A DNA stretch of 64,000 bases from Photorhabdus akhurstii. Its GTDB lineage: Bacteria > Pseudomonadota > Gammaproteobacteria > Enterobacterales > Enterobacteriaceae. Within the stretch, counting starts at the first letter, position 1; each line of letters begins with the position of its first letter. Under the pieces are notes generated by a model. That model had not been told where the DNA came from. It ran no database searches and was given only the letters and a program-made list of their open reading frames with translations. A program made the position numbers and the translations under genes. The DNA lies in the NCBI RefSeq assembly GCF_018448925.1, contig NZ_RCWE01000003.1, positions 124,001 through 188,000 of the forward strand, written 5' to 3'. Positions 8,926-17,008 of this stretch are shown here, in pieces.

Positions 8926-9621
8926 CGCTGTGCCTGAATAATGTGGGTATTTTTGTAGCTGATGCGGTTGCGCCAGAAGCGGCGGTTGGGACCGGCGTTT
9001 TGGTGTCTAACTCTGTTCTTATTTTGGACAAAAGCAAAGAGAGCGCCAGTGCATTGACAAAAGCGTTAAATGAATCCGCGAGTGTTTTATCGAAAACTGG
9101 GAAGTTCGAAGAAAAAGCAGTCGCACAAGATCATTCAAGCTGAAATGAAAAGTGATGTACTGTCAAAATCAACTCTTGATGCTTTGCAAGCAGTTCAAAA
9201 GATACATAAAGAAGATATTCTGAAGATTTTTGATCGTAATAATACCGAAAGTGATTTGATGGTTTTTGGACAAAAATTTAAGCAAGTGTTAGGTGAGGGA
9301 GGTAGCAACAAAGCTGGTAATGTTAAAGTGTTTGCGACCGAAAAATTGACTGAGCAGAATATCCGCGCTTATGCAGAAAGTTTAACGGGTGGAGTACCTT
9401 TCACAGAAATACCTAATAAACCTGGTCGTTATTATGCCAAGTTAGCAAACGGTAGTACCGTAAACTTGCGTAAAGTTTCAACCAGTGCATATGCCACTAT
9501 TGAAGATTTCCCTGAACTGTTACGTAAAGGAATTGCTGTTTCTTATACGTTAGATTTTACAAAAGATCGATTGTTGGATAATGATAAAATTAATGAATAT
9601 TTTCCTAGGATGTATTCATAG
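8926..9621 (+). pseudogene. Truncated, frameshifted orphan module (module 7)
   Basis: Begins inside the family-A linker (LCLNNVGIFVADAVAPEAAV), then switches to a different continuation (ILDKSKESASALTKALNE). That frame stops at 9143. The toxin continues in another frame to 9621: GNVKVFATEKLTEQNIRAYA, SLTGG, IPNKPGRYYAKL, GSTVNLRKVSTSA, YTLDF. The order of motifs parallels the module-3 toxin (K-hF...Y..LTG...IP.K..Y..K...G..NLR..S.S...TxD), so the two look distantly homologous. No immunity gene follows. Confidence 0.55.
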
Positions 9622-9645
9622 TTTTCTTGCTTGTGTTGAGTAAAC

Positions 9646-9777
9646 GTCGAGCACAATATCCGTATCATTGGAACGGGAGATACACAGGCTCAAAAGAACG
9701 GCGGTGATATTCAGGTGCAGCGCAGTAAACTGGATGCGATATCGTTGCAGTTAAAACAGGGTATTGTACTGAAATAG
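9646..9777 (+). pseudogene. Fragment of an FHA/CdiA adhesin repeat
   Basis: A 43-residue frame reads NIRIIGTGDTQAQKNGGDIQ and then LDAISLQLKQGIVLK before TAG. This style is typical of filamentous-haemagglutinin beta-helix repeats, upstream of CdiA C-termini. It has no start and no toxin, so it is a displaced piece of a large CdiA/FHA gene. A weak hairpin (AGAGATC 9780-9786 / GATCTCT 9798-9804) follows. Confidence 0.45.
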
Positions 9778-9883
9778 ACAGAGATCTTCAGATGTGGGAT
9801 CTCTGACTTCGCCTGACAAAGCATTTTTAAACTCTCATTTTTTCAATGAAAGCTCCATAAGGCGTTTTACTTTTCAAAGCAGC

Positions 9884-10528
9884 AGAACTAGCGGCCATAA
9901 CGCTGGATAAAACCTTTAGCGACCTGATGGCAATTCAGGCATTAAAGAAGGTGCCAAGAATCTGGCAGGAGAATTGAGTAATACCTCAAAACCGCTGTTA
10001 AGAAATGCTAAGCCTGATACCCATGCCGTAACTAGCTTGATTGAAAATGAGAAGTTGTATGCTGGAAAGGGGACGACGACCATCATAACCCCAGAAGGTA
10101 TCAGTTTCCAGATTAACCAGCCAAAGCATTTAGCGACTGTAGATGGTTTTTCTCAAAAATCAGGTATTAGTGGGGCACACAATGCTGATGCGTTTAATAC
10201 AGCTGTCAAACAATATAACGTAAAAATTGTGAGTGAAACACCTACAGGAGTGAATGGGATGACTAATATTCAATATCAAGTGCCTGCCTTTGATCGTGCA
10301 GGTAATGTAATTGGATATAAATCAGAAGTAAAAACTAAAACAGTCTATGATCCGAAAGTATTTACAGATCAAAAAATATTAGACTTAGGCCAACAAGCTG
10401 CGGCTAAAGGATATAAAGATGCGATGTCAAGTTCTAAAGGGATTGCGGATGCAACTGTAAATGGAGTTACCTTTAGAATTTATGTAGACAAAATAACTGG
10501 GGAAGTTCGCAATTTTCATCCCAAATAA
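9884..10528 (+). pseudogene. Recombinant CdiA module with duplicate toxin (module 8)
   Basis: Starts with AAELAAITLDKTFSD from the early part of the CdiA C-terminal region. It jumps at about 9940 (GCAATTCAGG/CATTAAAGAAGG) to the late linker KEGAKNLAGELSNTSKPLL, out of frame. The toxin (frame 9974-10528) is the same as module 5. The identical internal jump occurs at about 17941. No start or ribosome site serves the toxin frame. Confidence 0.6.
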
Positions 10529-10958
10529 GGTAGATAATGAATATTAAATTATTTGAACAAATCAACTATGATTCTAATGAGATGATTACAACGTATTTTG
10601 ATGTTATGTATAGTGATAATCGACTTTTAGAGGCTATAGGTTATCTTATTAAAAAAATAGGATTTAGTACCGATGGCGCATACTGCCATTTTCCAGATAT
10701 GAACAGCTATGATGAAGAAGATCATTTTGAAGGTGTTCAGTTTGCTGTTGGTTATCCGCCAACTGATGAAGATACAATAACAGTCAGTGAAGAAACCTGT
10801 TATCACTATGTCAGATTAGCTGGTGAAAAGTATCTTGAGCTTCATCCAGAAGATATAGATAAGGTTAATGAGCTACTGGCAAAAATACCAATATAAAATC
10901 AATATTCCCCGGTCATGTGAATTGCACCCCAAAAGTTAGACACTAATTGATTAAGGTG
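10043..10958 (+). repeat. Segmental duplication of a toxin-immunity pair, copy 2
   Basis: Counterpart of 6687-7602 at a fixed 3356-nt offset. The toxins look identical by eye and the immunity proteins differ at one residue. Confidence 0.85.
10537..10896 (+). CDS. CdiI-like immunity protein (copy 2)
   Basis: 119 residues, the same as 7181-7540 except Leu for Ile in YLELHPED. Same 8-nt spacing and GGTAG ribosome site after the toxin stop. Retention of an intact second immunity copy next to a toxin with a broken linker fits a dosage or protective role, but recency of the duplication alone could explain it. Confidence 0.65.
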   Translation: MNIKLFEQINYDSNEMITTYFDVMYSDNRLLEAIGYLIKKIGFSTDGAYCHFPDMNSYDEEDHFEGVQFAVGYPPTDEDTITVSEETCYHYVRLAGEKYLELHPEDIDKVNELLAKIPI

Positions 10959-11046
10959 CAATTCATCCAATCGGGGCTATATTCTTCTATTTTTATGACA
11001 ACTGGTTTGCCAGCATAAAAGCCGAGCTGTTCCAGTTAGAACCCTG
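10914..11046 (+). mobile_element. Decayed IS3-like remnant (copy 3)
   Basis: TGTGAATTGCACCCCAAAAG then the same CTATATTCTTC...GTTAGAACCC block as at 1.2 and 7.6 kb. Here it is fused to unrelated sequence (TGTAATAGTGAG) instead of a CdiA linker. Confidence 0.4.
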
Positions 11047-11114
11047 TAATAGTGAGTTGAGGTCGATGAAAAATATGGCCGGGTAGTTACAGTAGACTTT
11101 GGGATTATAAGACA

Positions 11115-11417
11115 ATGAATAAATTAAATAATATTACTCTTACTGAGTACGACTTTAGACAACTTAATTTGATGAAAGAAACTCTAGGAGCATATGTTGA
11201 AAATAAAATTCCTTTAAATGTACTAATTGATCGCTTAAGAGATTTATTGGATTGCTTACAAGATGTGAATAATGAATGGAAGGAGCAGTTTTATGAGCAT
11301 TGGCTGAGTTTGGAGCAAGTTTATGCTGTAGCTTTAGATAGAAATGAACCACTAAGTCAATATGAAAGTTATATTAATGATTCAGTTAAGGGACTGAATA
11401 GCCTGTTAGGATTGTGA
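11115..11417 (+). CDS. Orphan immunity-like small protein
   Basis: 100 residues, starting MNKLNNITLTEYDF, with IDRLRDLLDCLQDV, WKEQFYEHWLSLEQVYAVA and a terminal LNSLLGL. It is helical and acidic. I do not know the family, but size, composition and setting match immunity genes in this array. There is no toxin upstream, only an IS3-like remnant, so it is probably an orphan. Confidence 0.5.
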   Translation: MNKLNNITLTEYDFRQLNLMKETLGAYVENKIPLNVLIDRLRDLLDCLQDVNNEWKEQFYEHWLSLEQVYAVALDRNEPLSQYESYINDSVKGLNSLLGL

Positions 11418-11486
11418 TTAAAAGATACCGATTTTTTTAAGCTATACCCTAATTTCTGGATAGTTTTATCCGATGGTTAGCATGAC

Positions 11487-12091
11487 TTGGGGCCGGTATT
11501 GTGTACCGGACTCAGGACATTCAATTTTAAAGGTTTTGTAGAGGCTAAAAGCGCATTAGATTATCTTGCTACTGCAATCGCTATTATTCCCGGTGCGGGT
11601 GATGCCGCTGGAAAAACTATCAAGGCGGTAGAGAAAGCCTTACAGAAAGGTGATATTGGGGAAGCTTCCAAACTGCTCAATAAGGCCAGTGATGAAATTA
11701 CATCAGTCTCACGCCCTAGCCATAGAAAATCAGAAATTGATGTCGGGAAAGATTTGGGGGATGGAATGGTCAGGTTACATTTAAAGAGGGTAAGGAAGTC
11801 CCCTATGGAACTAAAGGCAGTGTTCGTCCAGACTGGTGTCAGGGCAATGTTTGTAGTGTTGAAGTGAAGAACTATAATATTGCAACGAACAAAAATGGCT
11901 TGATTAATAATGTTGCCAGACAGGCGATTGAACGGCAGAAGAATCTACCTGCGGGGATGAGACAAGAAGTTGTTATTGATATTCGAGGGCAACATGTTAC
12001 ACAAAGGCAAAAGGATACGATCATTCAGGGAATAGTTCAAAAATCGAATGGTGCAATCAGTCCGACAGATATAGGGTTTAAAACAAAATGA
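11487..12091 (+). pseudogene. Family-B module with PD-(D/E)XK-like nuclease toxin, frameshifted (module 9)
   Basis: The family-B linker (GFVEAKSALDYLATAIAIIP, GAGDAAGKTIKAVEKALQKG, EASKLLNKASDEI) leads into SRPSHRKSEIDVGKDLG. A G5 tract at 11756-11760 breaks the frame; one extra G would restore GWNGQVTFKEGKEVPYGTKG, SVRPDWCQGN, SVEVKNYNIATNKNG and the 11864-12091 frame. E-I-D, then RPD, then EVK is the layout of a PD-(D/E)XK nuclease core, so a DNase is the likely ancestral activity (inference). The stop overlaps the next start. Confidence 0.65.
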
Positions 12092-12588
12092 AAAACATAG
12101 GGTTTCATGGTGGCCATACTGTTTATGAACATGGTCCTGCTTCAGATGTGGTTGTTTTTTTTCAGTGTATAACGACTTATGCCGAATATGTTCAATCTGA
12201 ATATGATTTTAGTTTATTAACGGATCGTCTTTATCGTCGTTATCTGAAACAAGATGAGCTCAAACCAGCAGAGGAGCTTATGTCTATTGTTGAATATTTA
12301 TTTAGTAAAATTCAGAGTAATACAGTAGATTGGCAAAAGATGGGAGGAGATACTGAGTTAACCAATCTGGATTTTAAGCAGCCAACATTAAATCTTGTAT
12401 TTATGGATTATTTCCGTCGTTTTATTGATGCTAAGGAGTCTGCAAAATCATTTTTAGACACATTTAAAATATATCAACCAGTAAAAATAGTGATCTCCGA
12501 TTTACCATGGTTTATTGATGATAAAAATCGCCCTCTTGAGCAATACGATGCCTTAGATCCAGATGATCCACCATTCTGGTTACGTTAA
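12088..12588 (+). CDS. Imm70-like immunity protein (copy 1)
   Basis: 166 residues beginning KNIGFHGGHTVYEHGPASD and ending RPLEQYDALDPDDPPFWLR, a tail repeated exactly or nearly so at 14.2 and 16.3 kb. From memory this is the Imm70 type. The ATG overlaps the toxin stop by 4 nt. The gene is intact although its toxin is frameshifted, so it may still protect against related toxins from neighbours. Confidence 0.65.
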   Translation: MKNIGFHGGHTVYEHGPASDVVVFFQCITTYAEYVQSEYDFSLLTDRLYRRYLKQDELKPAEELMSIVEYLFSKIQSNTVDWQKMGGDTELTNLDFKQPTLNLVFMDYFRRFIDAKESAKSFLDTFKIYQPVKIVISDLPWFIDDKNRPLEQYDALDPDDPPFWLR

Positions 12589-12605
12589 AGAAGTTCTCGA
12601 TATGC

Positions 12606-12690
12606 TGAACTGACCTAAAGAATTGGACAGGTTACACTAAACAGATAATGATATCTGAGTTCGGAATTCTACCGGACTCAGGACATTCAA
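12606..12690 (+). repeat. Inter-module repeat with hairpin (copy 1)
   Basis: CTGAACTGACCTAAAGAATT then GGACAGGTTACACT, followed by a hairpin CTGAGTTCGG / CCGGACTCAG (one G-T pair). The unit recurs after modules at 14.29, 16.37 and 17.51 kb and leads directly into the next family-B linker. The first part resembles an IS3-type end, and the hairpin would act as a terminator for the preceding immunity gene. Confidence 0.6.
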
Positions 12691-13240
12691 TTTTAAAGGT
12701 TTTGTAGAGGCTAAAAGCGCATTAGATTATCTTGCTACTGCAATCGCTATTATTCCAGGTGCGGGTGATGCCGCCGGGAAAACTATCAAGGCGGTAGAGA
12801 AAGCCTTACAGAAAGGTGATATTGGGGAAGCTTCCAAACTACTCAATAAGGCCAGTGATGAAATAAAAGTTAAGTGGGTTGATGAAAATGCAAGCATGAG
12901 TCAACGGGCAAAAGGCTATAATGATTCTGCATCAGGTGCTCGTTCAAATATTGAAACTAAAAAGGGACAGGCTCCCAGTATTGATAGAATAGACACTGAT
13001 GGAAAAAACAAGCCTGTTAGGTTTGATGGTGTAGATGATAATGTCATGATAGACAGAAAAATATCTGTTGTGACAACCCGAAAAGCGAAAGATCAGGCAT
13101 TACGACAATCAGATGCGTTAAAGCGCAATGGTATGACAGGACGTTGGGAAGTACCTGATCAAACTCAGGCGAATAGAGCACAAAAAATGTCTGATGAATT
13201 TGGAATCAAAAACATAGAGGTGAAAGTTGTTAAAGAATAG
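12671..13240 (+). CDS. Family-B module with nuclease-like toxin (module 10)
   Basis: The frame is open from the hairpin through the family-B linker without an ATG, GTG or TTG until ATG 12896, so it is an orphan cassette. The toxin starts near KVKWVDENASMSQRAKGYND and carries KGQAPSIDRID, VRFDGVDDNVMIDRKISVVT and QALRQSDALKRNG. The D...DRK arrangement suggests a restriction-endonuclease-like fold, and I have seen this domain at the ends of many large exported toxins, but the activity is inferred. Its 3' end overlaps the immunity start (TTG 13227). Confidence 0.65.
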   Translation, partial: TGLRTFNFKGFVEAKSALDYLATAIAIIPGAGDAAGKTIKAVEKALQKGDIGEASKLLNKASDEIKVKWVDENASMSQRAKGYNDSASGARSNIETKKGQAPSIDRIDTDGKNKPVRFDGVDDNVMIDRKISVVTTRKAKDQALRQSDALKRNGMTGRWEVPDQTQANRAQKMSDEFGIKNIEVKVVKE

Positions 13241-13481
13241 CAATATTAGGCTTGTAAAGGTCATTATTGATCTTGCCATATTTTTGGAGTTTACAAGTGA
13301 AGAACTGCTTAATCCGGATTCAGCAATAGAAATAATGGAACAAATGGCAGCGGAACTTCAGTTACTTAATGATGATGAGAAACAAGAGGTAATTAGACTT
13401 TTCCAAGATTTATCAGATAATTATACTGGTGAAGTATATGATTATGTAAAAGGATTACCAGGATTTCTTGGCTTAATTTAA
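13227..13481 (+). CDS. Probable immunity protein with TTG start
   Basis: 84 residues. TTG 13227 is preceded by AGAGG at good spacing and overlaps the toxin stop by 14 nt. Acidic, with ELLNPDSAIEIMEQMAAELQ and a C-terminal VYDYVKGLPGFLG. The family is not recognised; it is called immunity by position. Confidence 0.55.
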   Translation: MLKNSNIRLVKVIIDLAIFLEFTSEELLNPDSAIEIMEQMAAELQLLNDDEKQEVIRLFQDLSDNYTGEVYDYVKGLPGFLGLI

Positions 13482-13555
13482 TAGAAAGAACCCTGACATG
13501 TTGAATTGCACCCCAAAAGTTAGATGCTAATTGATTAAGGTGTAGTTCATCCAAT

Positions 13556-13860
13556 TAAAGAGGCAAGGAAGTTCCCTATGGCACTAAAGGCAGTGTTCGT
13601 CCAGACTGGTGTCAGGGCAATATTTGTAGTGTTGCAGTGAAAAACTATAATATTGCAACGAACAAAATGGCTTGATTAATAATGTTGCCAGACAGGCGAT
13701 TGAACGGCAGAAGAATCTACCTGAGGGGATGGAACAACGGATAGTTATTGATGTTCGAGGGCAAACCGTGTCACTAGAACAGGAGAGGGAAATTATTAAA
13801 GGCATTGTTCAAAAATCAAATGGAATTATAGACCCAGCGGTGATCGAATTTAAAGGGTAA
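13556..13860 (+). pseudogene. Remnant of the PD-(D/E)XK-like toxin with active-site change
   Basis: After a short IS3-like end (13500-13550) the sequence resumes inside the module-9 toxin: GKEVPYGTKGSVRPDWCQGN, then SVAVKNYNIATNK. The Glu of the EVK motif is Ala here (GCA for GAA). An A5 tract is A4 at about 13663, stopping the frame. The rest (INNVARQAIERQKNLPEG, VIDVRGQTVS) survives in another frame (13672-13860). No linker is present. Confidence 0.6.
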
Positions 13861-13865
13861 CTCAC

Positions 13866-14278
13866 ATGAAACATATCGGTTTTTATGGTGGTAGTTCTAT
13901 TGTGGAACTTGGTTCTGTTTCAGAAATGACCCAATTTTTTTCTGTCTTAAATGAACAGATACACGATATTAACGATCGAAAAATCTTGTTTCAGTTTTAC
14001 CAGAAGTATCTTCATCTTTATGAATTAGAAACAGCATCTTCGTAGTAACACAACTCCAGCAGAAATTATCAAAGGAGCAGAAATGCAGATTTTTTAAATA
14101 TTTTGAAGGAATAGAGCGTTGTATAAAATCCGCTCAAGTATTTCATGAAGACTGGGGTATTTATAAGCCAGTCAGAATAGTGATAACAGACATGCCTGAT
14201 TTTATGACAGATAGAGATCGCCCTCTTGAGCAATACGATGCTTTAAGCCCAGATGATCCGCCATTCTGGTTACGTTAA
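13866..14278 (+). pseudogene. Degenerate Imm70-like immunity gene
   Basis: Begins KHIGFYGGSSIVELGSVSEM, stops at 14046, and resumes in another frame with CIKSAEVFHEDW-like text (GIYKPVRIVITDMPDFMTD) to the conserved tail PLEQYDALSPDDPPFWLR at 14278. Middle residues are missing or scrambled. Immunity and toxin of this pair have decayed together. Confidence 0.6.
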
Positions 14279-14289
14279 AGAAGTTCTCG

Positions 14290-14392
14290 ATATGCTGAAT
14301 TGACCAAAAAATTGGAATAGCTCAGGTTACACTAAACAGGTAATGATATCTGAGTTCGGAATTCTACCGGACTCAGACCATTCAATTTTAAA
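14290..14392 (+). repeat. Inter-module repeat with hairpin (copy 2)
   Basis: TGCTGAATTGACCAAAAAAT, GGTTACACTAAACAGGTAAT, then the CTGAGTTCGG / CCGGACTCAG hairpin, running into the next family-B linker as in copy 1. Confidence 0.6.
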
Positions 14393-14941
14393 GGTTTTGT
14401 AGAGGCTAAGAGCGCGTTAGATTATCTGGCCGCCGCAGTGGCGATTATTCCAGGTGCGGGAGATGCCGCTGGGAAGGCTATCAAGGCAGCAGAGAAAGCC
14501 TTACAAAAAGGTGACGTTGGCGAAGCTTCCAAACTGATTAATAAGGCCAGTGGTGAAATCTCTGCATATAACTCGGCAACCTATCCGAAATTGAAACATG
14601 ACTTGGCAAAACAAAATTTGCACAATATCGCTTCACAGGATTCAAGACTAGCCGCAGCGATTAAGGGAGATAATGGTAAGGTTAACTTTGGCATAGGAAA
14701 TGGAAGTCGTGAAGAAGCTGATCGGTTAGGTAAGATATGGGTTGGTGATGGAGCAAGACCAACCAGTGACGGAACTGGATTAGTTAGTGCTGATGGCACT
14801 CGTATATATCGTTTCCCGGCAGAGAAGAAAAATAGCAAGCATTCCTCAACAGGAGTTCAAGCTAATTTTGAAACCTTTAAAATAAACCCATCTACGGGCG
14901 ATAAGATTAAAGTAGGAAACGGTCATTTGGATATTCAATAG
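14366..14941 (+). CDS. Family-B module, unassigned toxin (module 11)
   Basis: The open frame extends from 14354; the first initiator is GTG 14438 inside the linker (VAIIPGAGDAAGKAIKAAEK). The toxin after SGEI reads AYNSATYPKLKHDLAKQNL, NIASQDSRLAAAIKGDNG, VNFGIGNGSREEADRLGKIW, TSDGTGLVSADGTRIYRFP, STGVQANFETF, GNGHLDIQ. It is a well-defined domain I have seen in large secreted toxins but cannot assign. The neighbour is an Imm8-type immunity protein. Confidence 0.65.
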   Translation, partial: TGLRPFNFKGFVEAKSALDYLAAAVAIIPGAGDAAGKAIKAAEKALQKGDVGEASKLINKASGEISAYNSATYPKLKHDLAKQNLHNIASQDSRLAAAIKGDNGKVNFGIGNGSREEADRLGKIWVGDGARPTSDGTGLVSADGTRIYRFPAEKKNSKHSSTGVQANFETFKINPSTGDKIKVGNGHLDIQ

Positions 14942-14952
14942 GATAAATTTTT

Positions 14953-15300
14953 ATGAAAGCGGAACTAAAAAGCATTTCTAGTGATGATTATGATCTAGAT
15001 TTATATTTTCCTGATGACGACGAGAAATTTTTATTAAAGGTCATATTGCGCATTGGTGAAAAAGATAGCAAGGAAGCAGATAATTTTGATTTACTTATTT
15101 GTACCCCAAATTGGTTAAAAAATAACCACTGGACTCCTCAATTAATCAGGCACATGTTACTAGTGCGTAAATATGATCTGGATGAAATCACAAAGACGAT
15201 TACAGATTATATCGACCAGTGCGAAGGTGATGATTGGATGGGAATAGCCCAAAAGCTTTCCCGAGTTTTTGCCTGGGAGTATGAGGATTACCAAGATTAA
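14953..15300 (+). CDS. Imm8-family immunity protein
   Basis: 115 residues starting 11 nt after the toxin stop. The layout fits Imm8 as I recall it: an N-terminal MKAELKSISS, PDDDEKFLLKVILRIGEK, then FDLLICTPNWL and a C-terminal LSRVFAWEYEDYQD. Imm8 proteins neutralise diverse polymorphic toxins; pairing with module 11 is by adjacency. Confidence 0.65.
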   Translation: MKAELKSISSDDYDLDLYFPDDDEKFLLKVILRIGEKDSKEADNFDLLICTPNWLKNNHWTPQLIRHMLLVRKYDLDEITKTITDYIDQCEGDDWMGIAQKLSRVFAWEYEDYQD

Positions 15301-15423
15301 CATTGATAGCCCCGGCCTTATACCTGCCTCTCAATCCGATCTCTTGGTTAAGAGACAGAACTTGGCTGGGGTTTCTTTACCCTCTGGTTACTACTTACCT
15401 ATCAGCGAAAATTAGTCACAAAG

Positions 15424-15583
15424 TTGACGGCAATAACATTGGATGAAACCTTTAGCGACCCGATGGCAATTCAGGCCGGTGGTAAAATCATTGGTGGCGC
15501 TGCGGGAGCCATTGCAACCAACAGCGCAGAAGGTGCCAACAGTAGTGCCAATGCCGGTGAAATGGTGATTGTCTACAATTCGC
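15424..15583 (+). pseudogene. CdiA C-terminal fragment (upstream of the linker)
   Basis: Reads ITLDETFSDPMAIQAGGKII, GGAAGAIATNSAEGAN, NAGEMVIVYN before fusing at about 15583 to a nuclease-toxin remnant. It shows the natural continuation after FSDPMAIQ, which is missing at 9940 and 17941. The annotated frame closes at 15606. Confidence 0.5.
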
Positions 15584-15841
15584 TGGTGTCAGGGCAATAT
15601 TTGTAGTGTTGAAGTGAAGAACTATAATATTGCAACGAACAAAAATGGCTTGATTAATAATGTTGCCAAACAGGCGATTGAGCGGCAGAAGAATCTACCT
15701 GCGGGGATGAAACAGGAGGTCGTTATAGATATTCGAGGGTAAGTAGTGACAGCTAAACAACAAGCCGAAATCAGGCGGGGTATCGTTGAAAAATCAAACG
15801 GTGCAATACACTCTTCATTAATCAGGTTTAAAGCGGAATGA
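15584..15841 (+). pseudogene. 3' half of the PD-(D/E)XK-like toxin with an internal stop
   Basis: Starts at the WCQGN motif of the module-9 toxin and keeps SVEVKNYNIATNKNGLINNV and QAIERQKNLPAGMKQEVV. A TAA at about 15739 follows IRG, where the sister toxins have CAA (RGQ). It then continues VVTAKQQAEIRRGIVEKSNG to a stop overlapping the immunity gene. It lacks the linker and the N-terminal half. Confidence 0.6.
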
Positions 15842-16356
15842 GGCATATAGGATTTAGTGGAGGTGCTCTTATAGTAGAGTTAGGCACAGTCAATGATGTA
15901 GCATTGTTTTTTGAATGTTTGAAACTCTTTGTTGAATGGAAATATCCAAAACAAAACTGGCATCTTTTGACAGATAGACTCTACAAACGCTATTTACGTC
16001 TAGAAGATGTAGAAGTTGCTAAAGAGCAGATGATGCAAGCAAGACAGTTATTTATGGAATTGCCGAGTTCAGTTATTGAATGGGATCAGACTATTCTGGC
16101 GGATTCTGAAAAGAGTAAGTTGAATCCTGAATTACTAATGCTTTCTGATGTATTCTCACGTTATTTTAGTGCATTTTTAGAATGTCTTGAGTCTGCGGAA
16201 GTTATGTACGAAGAATTTAAATCTTATCCTGACTACCAATATGAGCCGTTAAAGGTAGTTATTACAGATATGCCTTTATATTTAGACGATCAACATCGTC
16301 CATTAGAACAATACGATGCTTTAAGCCCAGATGATCCGCCATTCTGGTTACGTTAA
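15838..16356 (+). CDS. Imm70-like immunity protein (copy 3, intact)
   Basis: 172 residues: RHIGFSGGALIVELGTVNDV, LLTDRLYKRYLRLEDVE and the tail RPLEQYDALSPDDPPFWLR. It is diverged over its length from 12088-12588 while the last 19 residues are almost identical. This suggests gene conversion of the 3' end together with the downstream repeat. Its ATG overlaps the remnant toxin stop. Confidence 0.65.
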   Translation: MRHIGFSGGALIVELGTVNDVALFFECLKLFVEWKYPKQNWHLLTDRLYKRYLRLEDVEVAKEQMMQARQLFMELPSSVIEWDQTILADSEKSKLNPELLMLSDVFSRYFSAFLECLESAEVMYEEFKSYPDYQYEPLKVVITDMPLYLDDQHRPLEQYDALSPDDPPFWLR

Positions 16357-16365
16357 AGAAGTTCT

Positions 16366-16465
16366 CGATATGCTGAACTGACCTAAAGAATTGGACAGGT
16401 TACACTAAACAGCTAATGATATCTGAGTTCGGAATTCTACCGGACTCAGGCCATTCAATTTTAAA
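16366..16465 (+). repeat. Inter-module repeat with hairpin (copy 3)
   Basis: Same unit as 12606 and 14290: GCTGAACTGACCTAAAGAAT, GGACAGGTTACACTAAACAG, then a CTGAGTTCGG / CCGGACTCAG hairpin leading into a family-B linker. Confidence 0.6.
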
Positions 16466-17008
16466 GGTTTTGTAGAGGCTAAAAGCGCATTAGATTATCT
16501 TGCTACTGCAATCGCTATTATTCCCGGTGCGGGTGATGCCGCTGGAAAAACTATCAAGGCGGTAGAGAAAGCCTTACAGAAAGGTGATATTGGGGAAGCT
16601 TCCAAACTGCTCAATAAGGCCAGTGATGAAATAAGACAGTTACCAAAACCAGGAACTACATCACTCCCCAGTAGTGGTGTTGGAGCGGGAAGTGTTTTCA
16701 AAGTTGATGATGCTCAGTTAGGGAAAAAACTTGGAAAGCATGTTGAAGATTTTGGCGGTAATGCATCAAATGCTACAGACAGAAAAATGCTGTTGGATAA
16801 AATAAATGATATAGGTAACAACGCAGATAAAACAATCCCAGGAGTTTTTGCTGGACAGGGCCCTAATGGAACAAGAGGTGATGTATTCTTCAAAATAAAG
16901 GGTAATGACGTTGTTGTTACTAAACCAGACGGAACTTTTGTTACCATCCTAAAAGATGGGGTTAATAATACTTCTGTCAAAAACGCCTTAAAAGGAGAAC
17001 CTCGTTGA
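16439..17008 (+). CDS. Family-B module, possible RNase-type toxin (module 12)
   Basis: The open frame runs through the family-B linker without an initiator until ATG 16787. The toxin follows RQLPKPGTTSLPSSG: LGKKLGKHVEDFGGNASNAT, MLLDKINDIGNNADKTIPG, RGDVFFKIKGNDVVVTKPDG, FVTILKDGVNNTSVKNALKG. Small size, the C-terminal beta-rich segment and basic charge suggest a BECR-type ribonuclease fold, but that is inference. The stop overlaps the immunity TTG by 3 nt. Confidence 0.65.
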   Translation, partial: TGLRPFNFKGFVEAKSALDYLATAIAIIPGAGDAAGKTIKAVEKALQKGDIGEASKLLNKASDEIRQLPKPGTTSLPSSGVGAGSVFKVDDAQLGKKLGKHVEDFGGNASNATDRKMLLDKINDIGNNADKTIPGVFAGQGPNGTRGDVFFKIKGNDVVVTKPDGTFVTILKDGVNNTSVKNALKGEPR

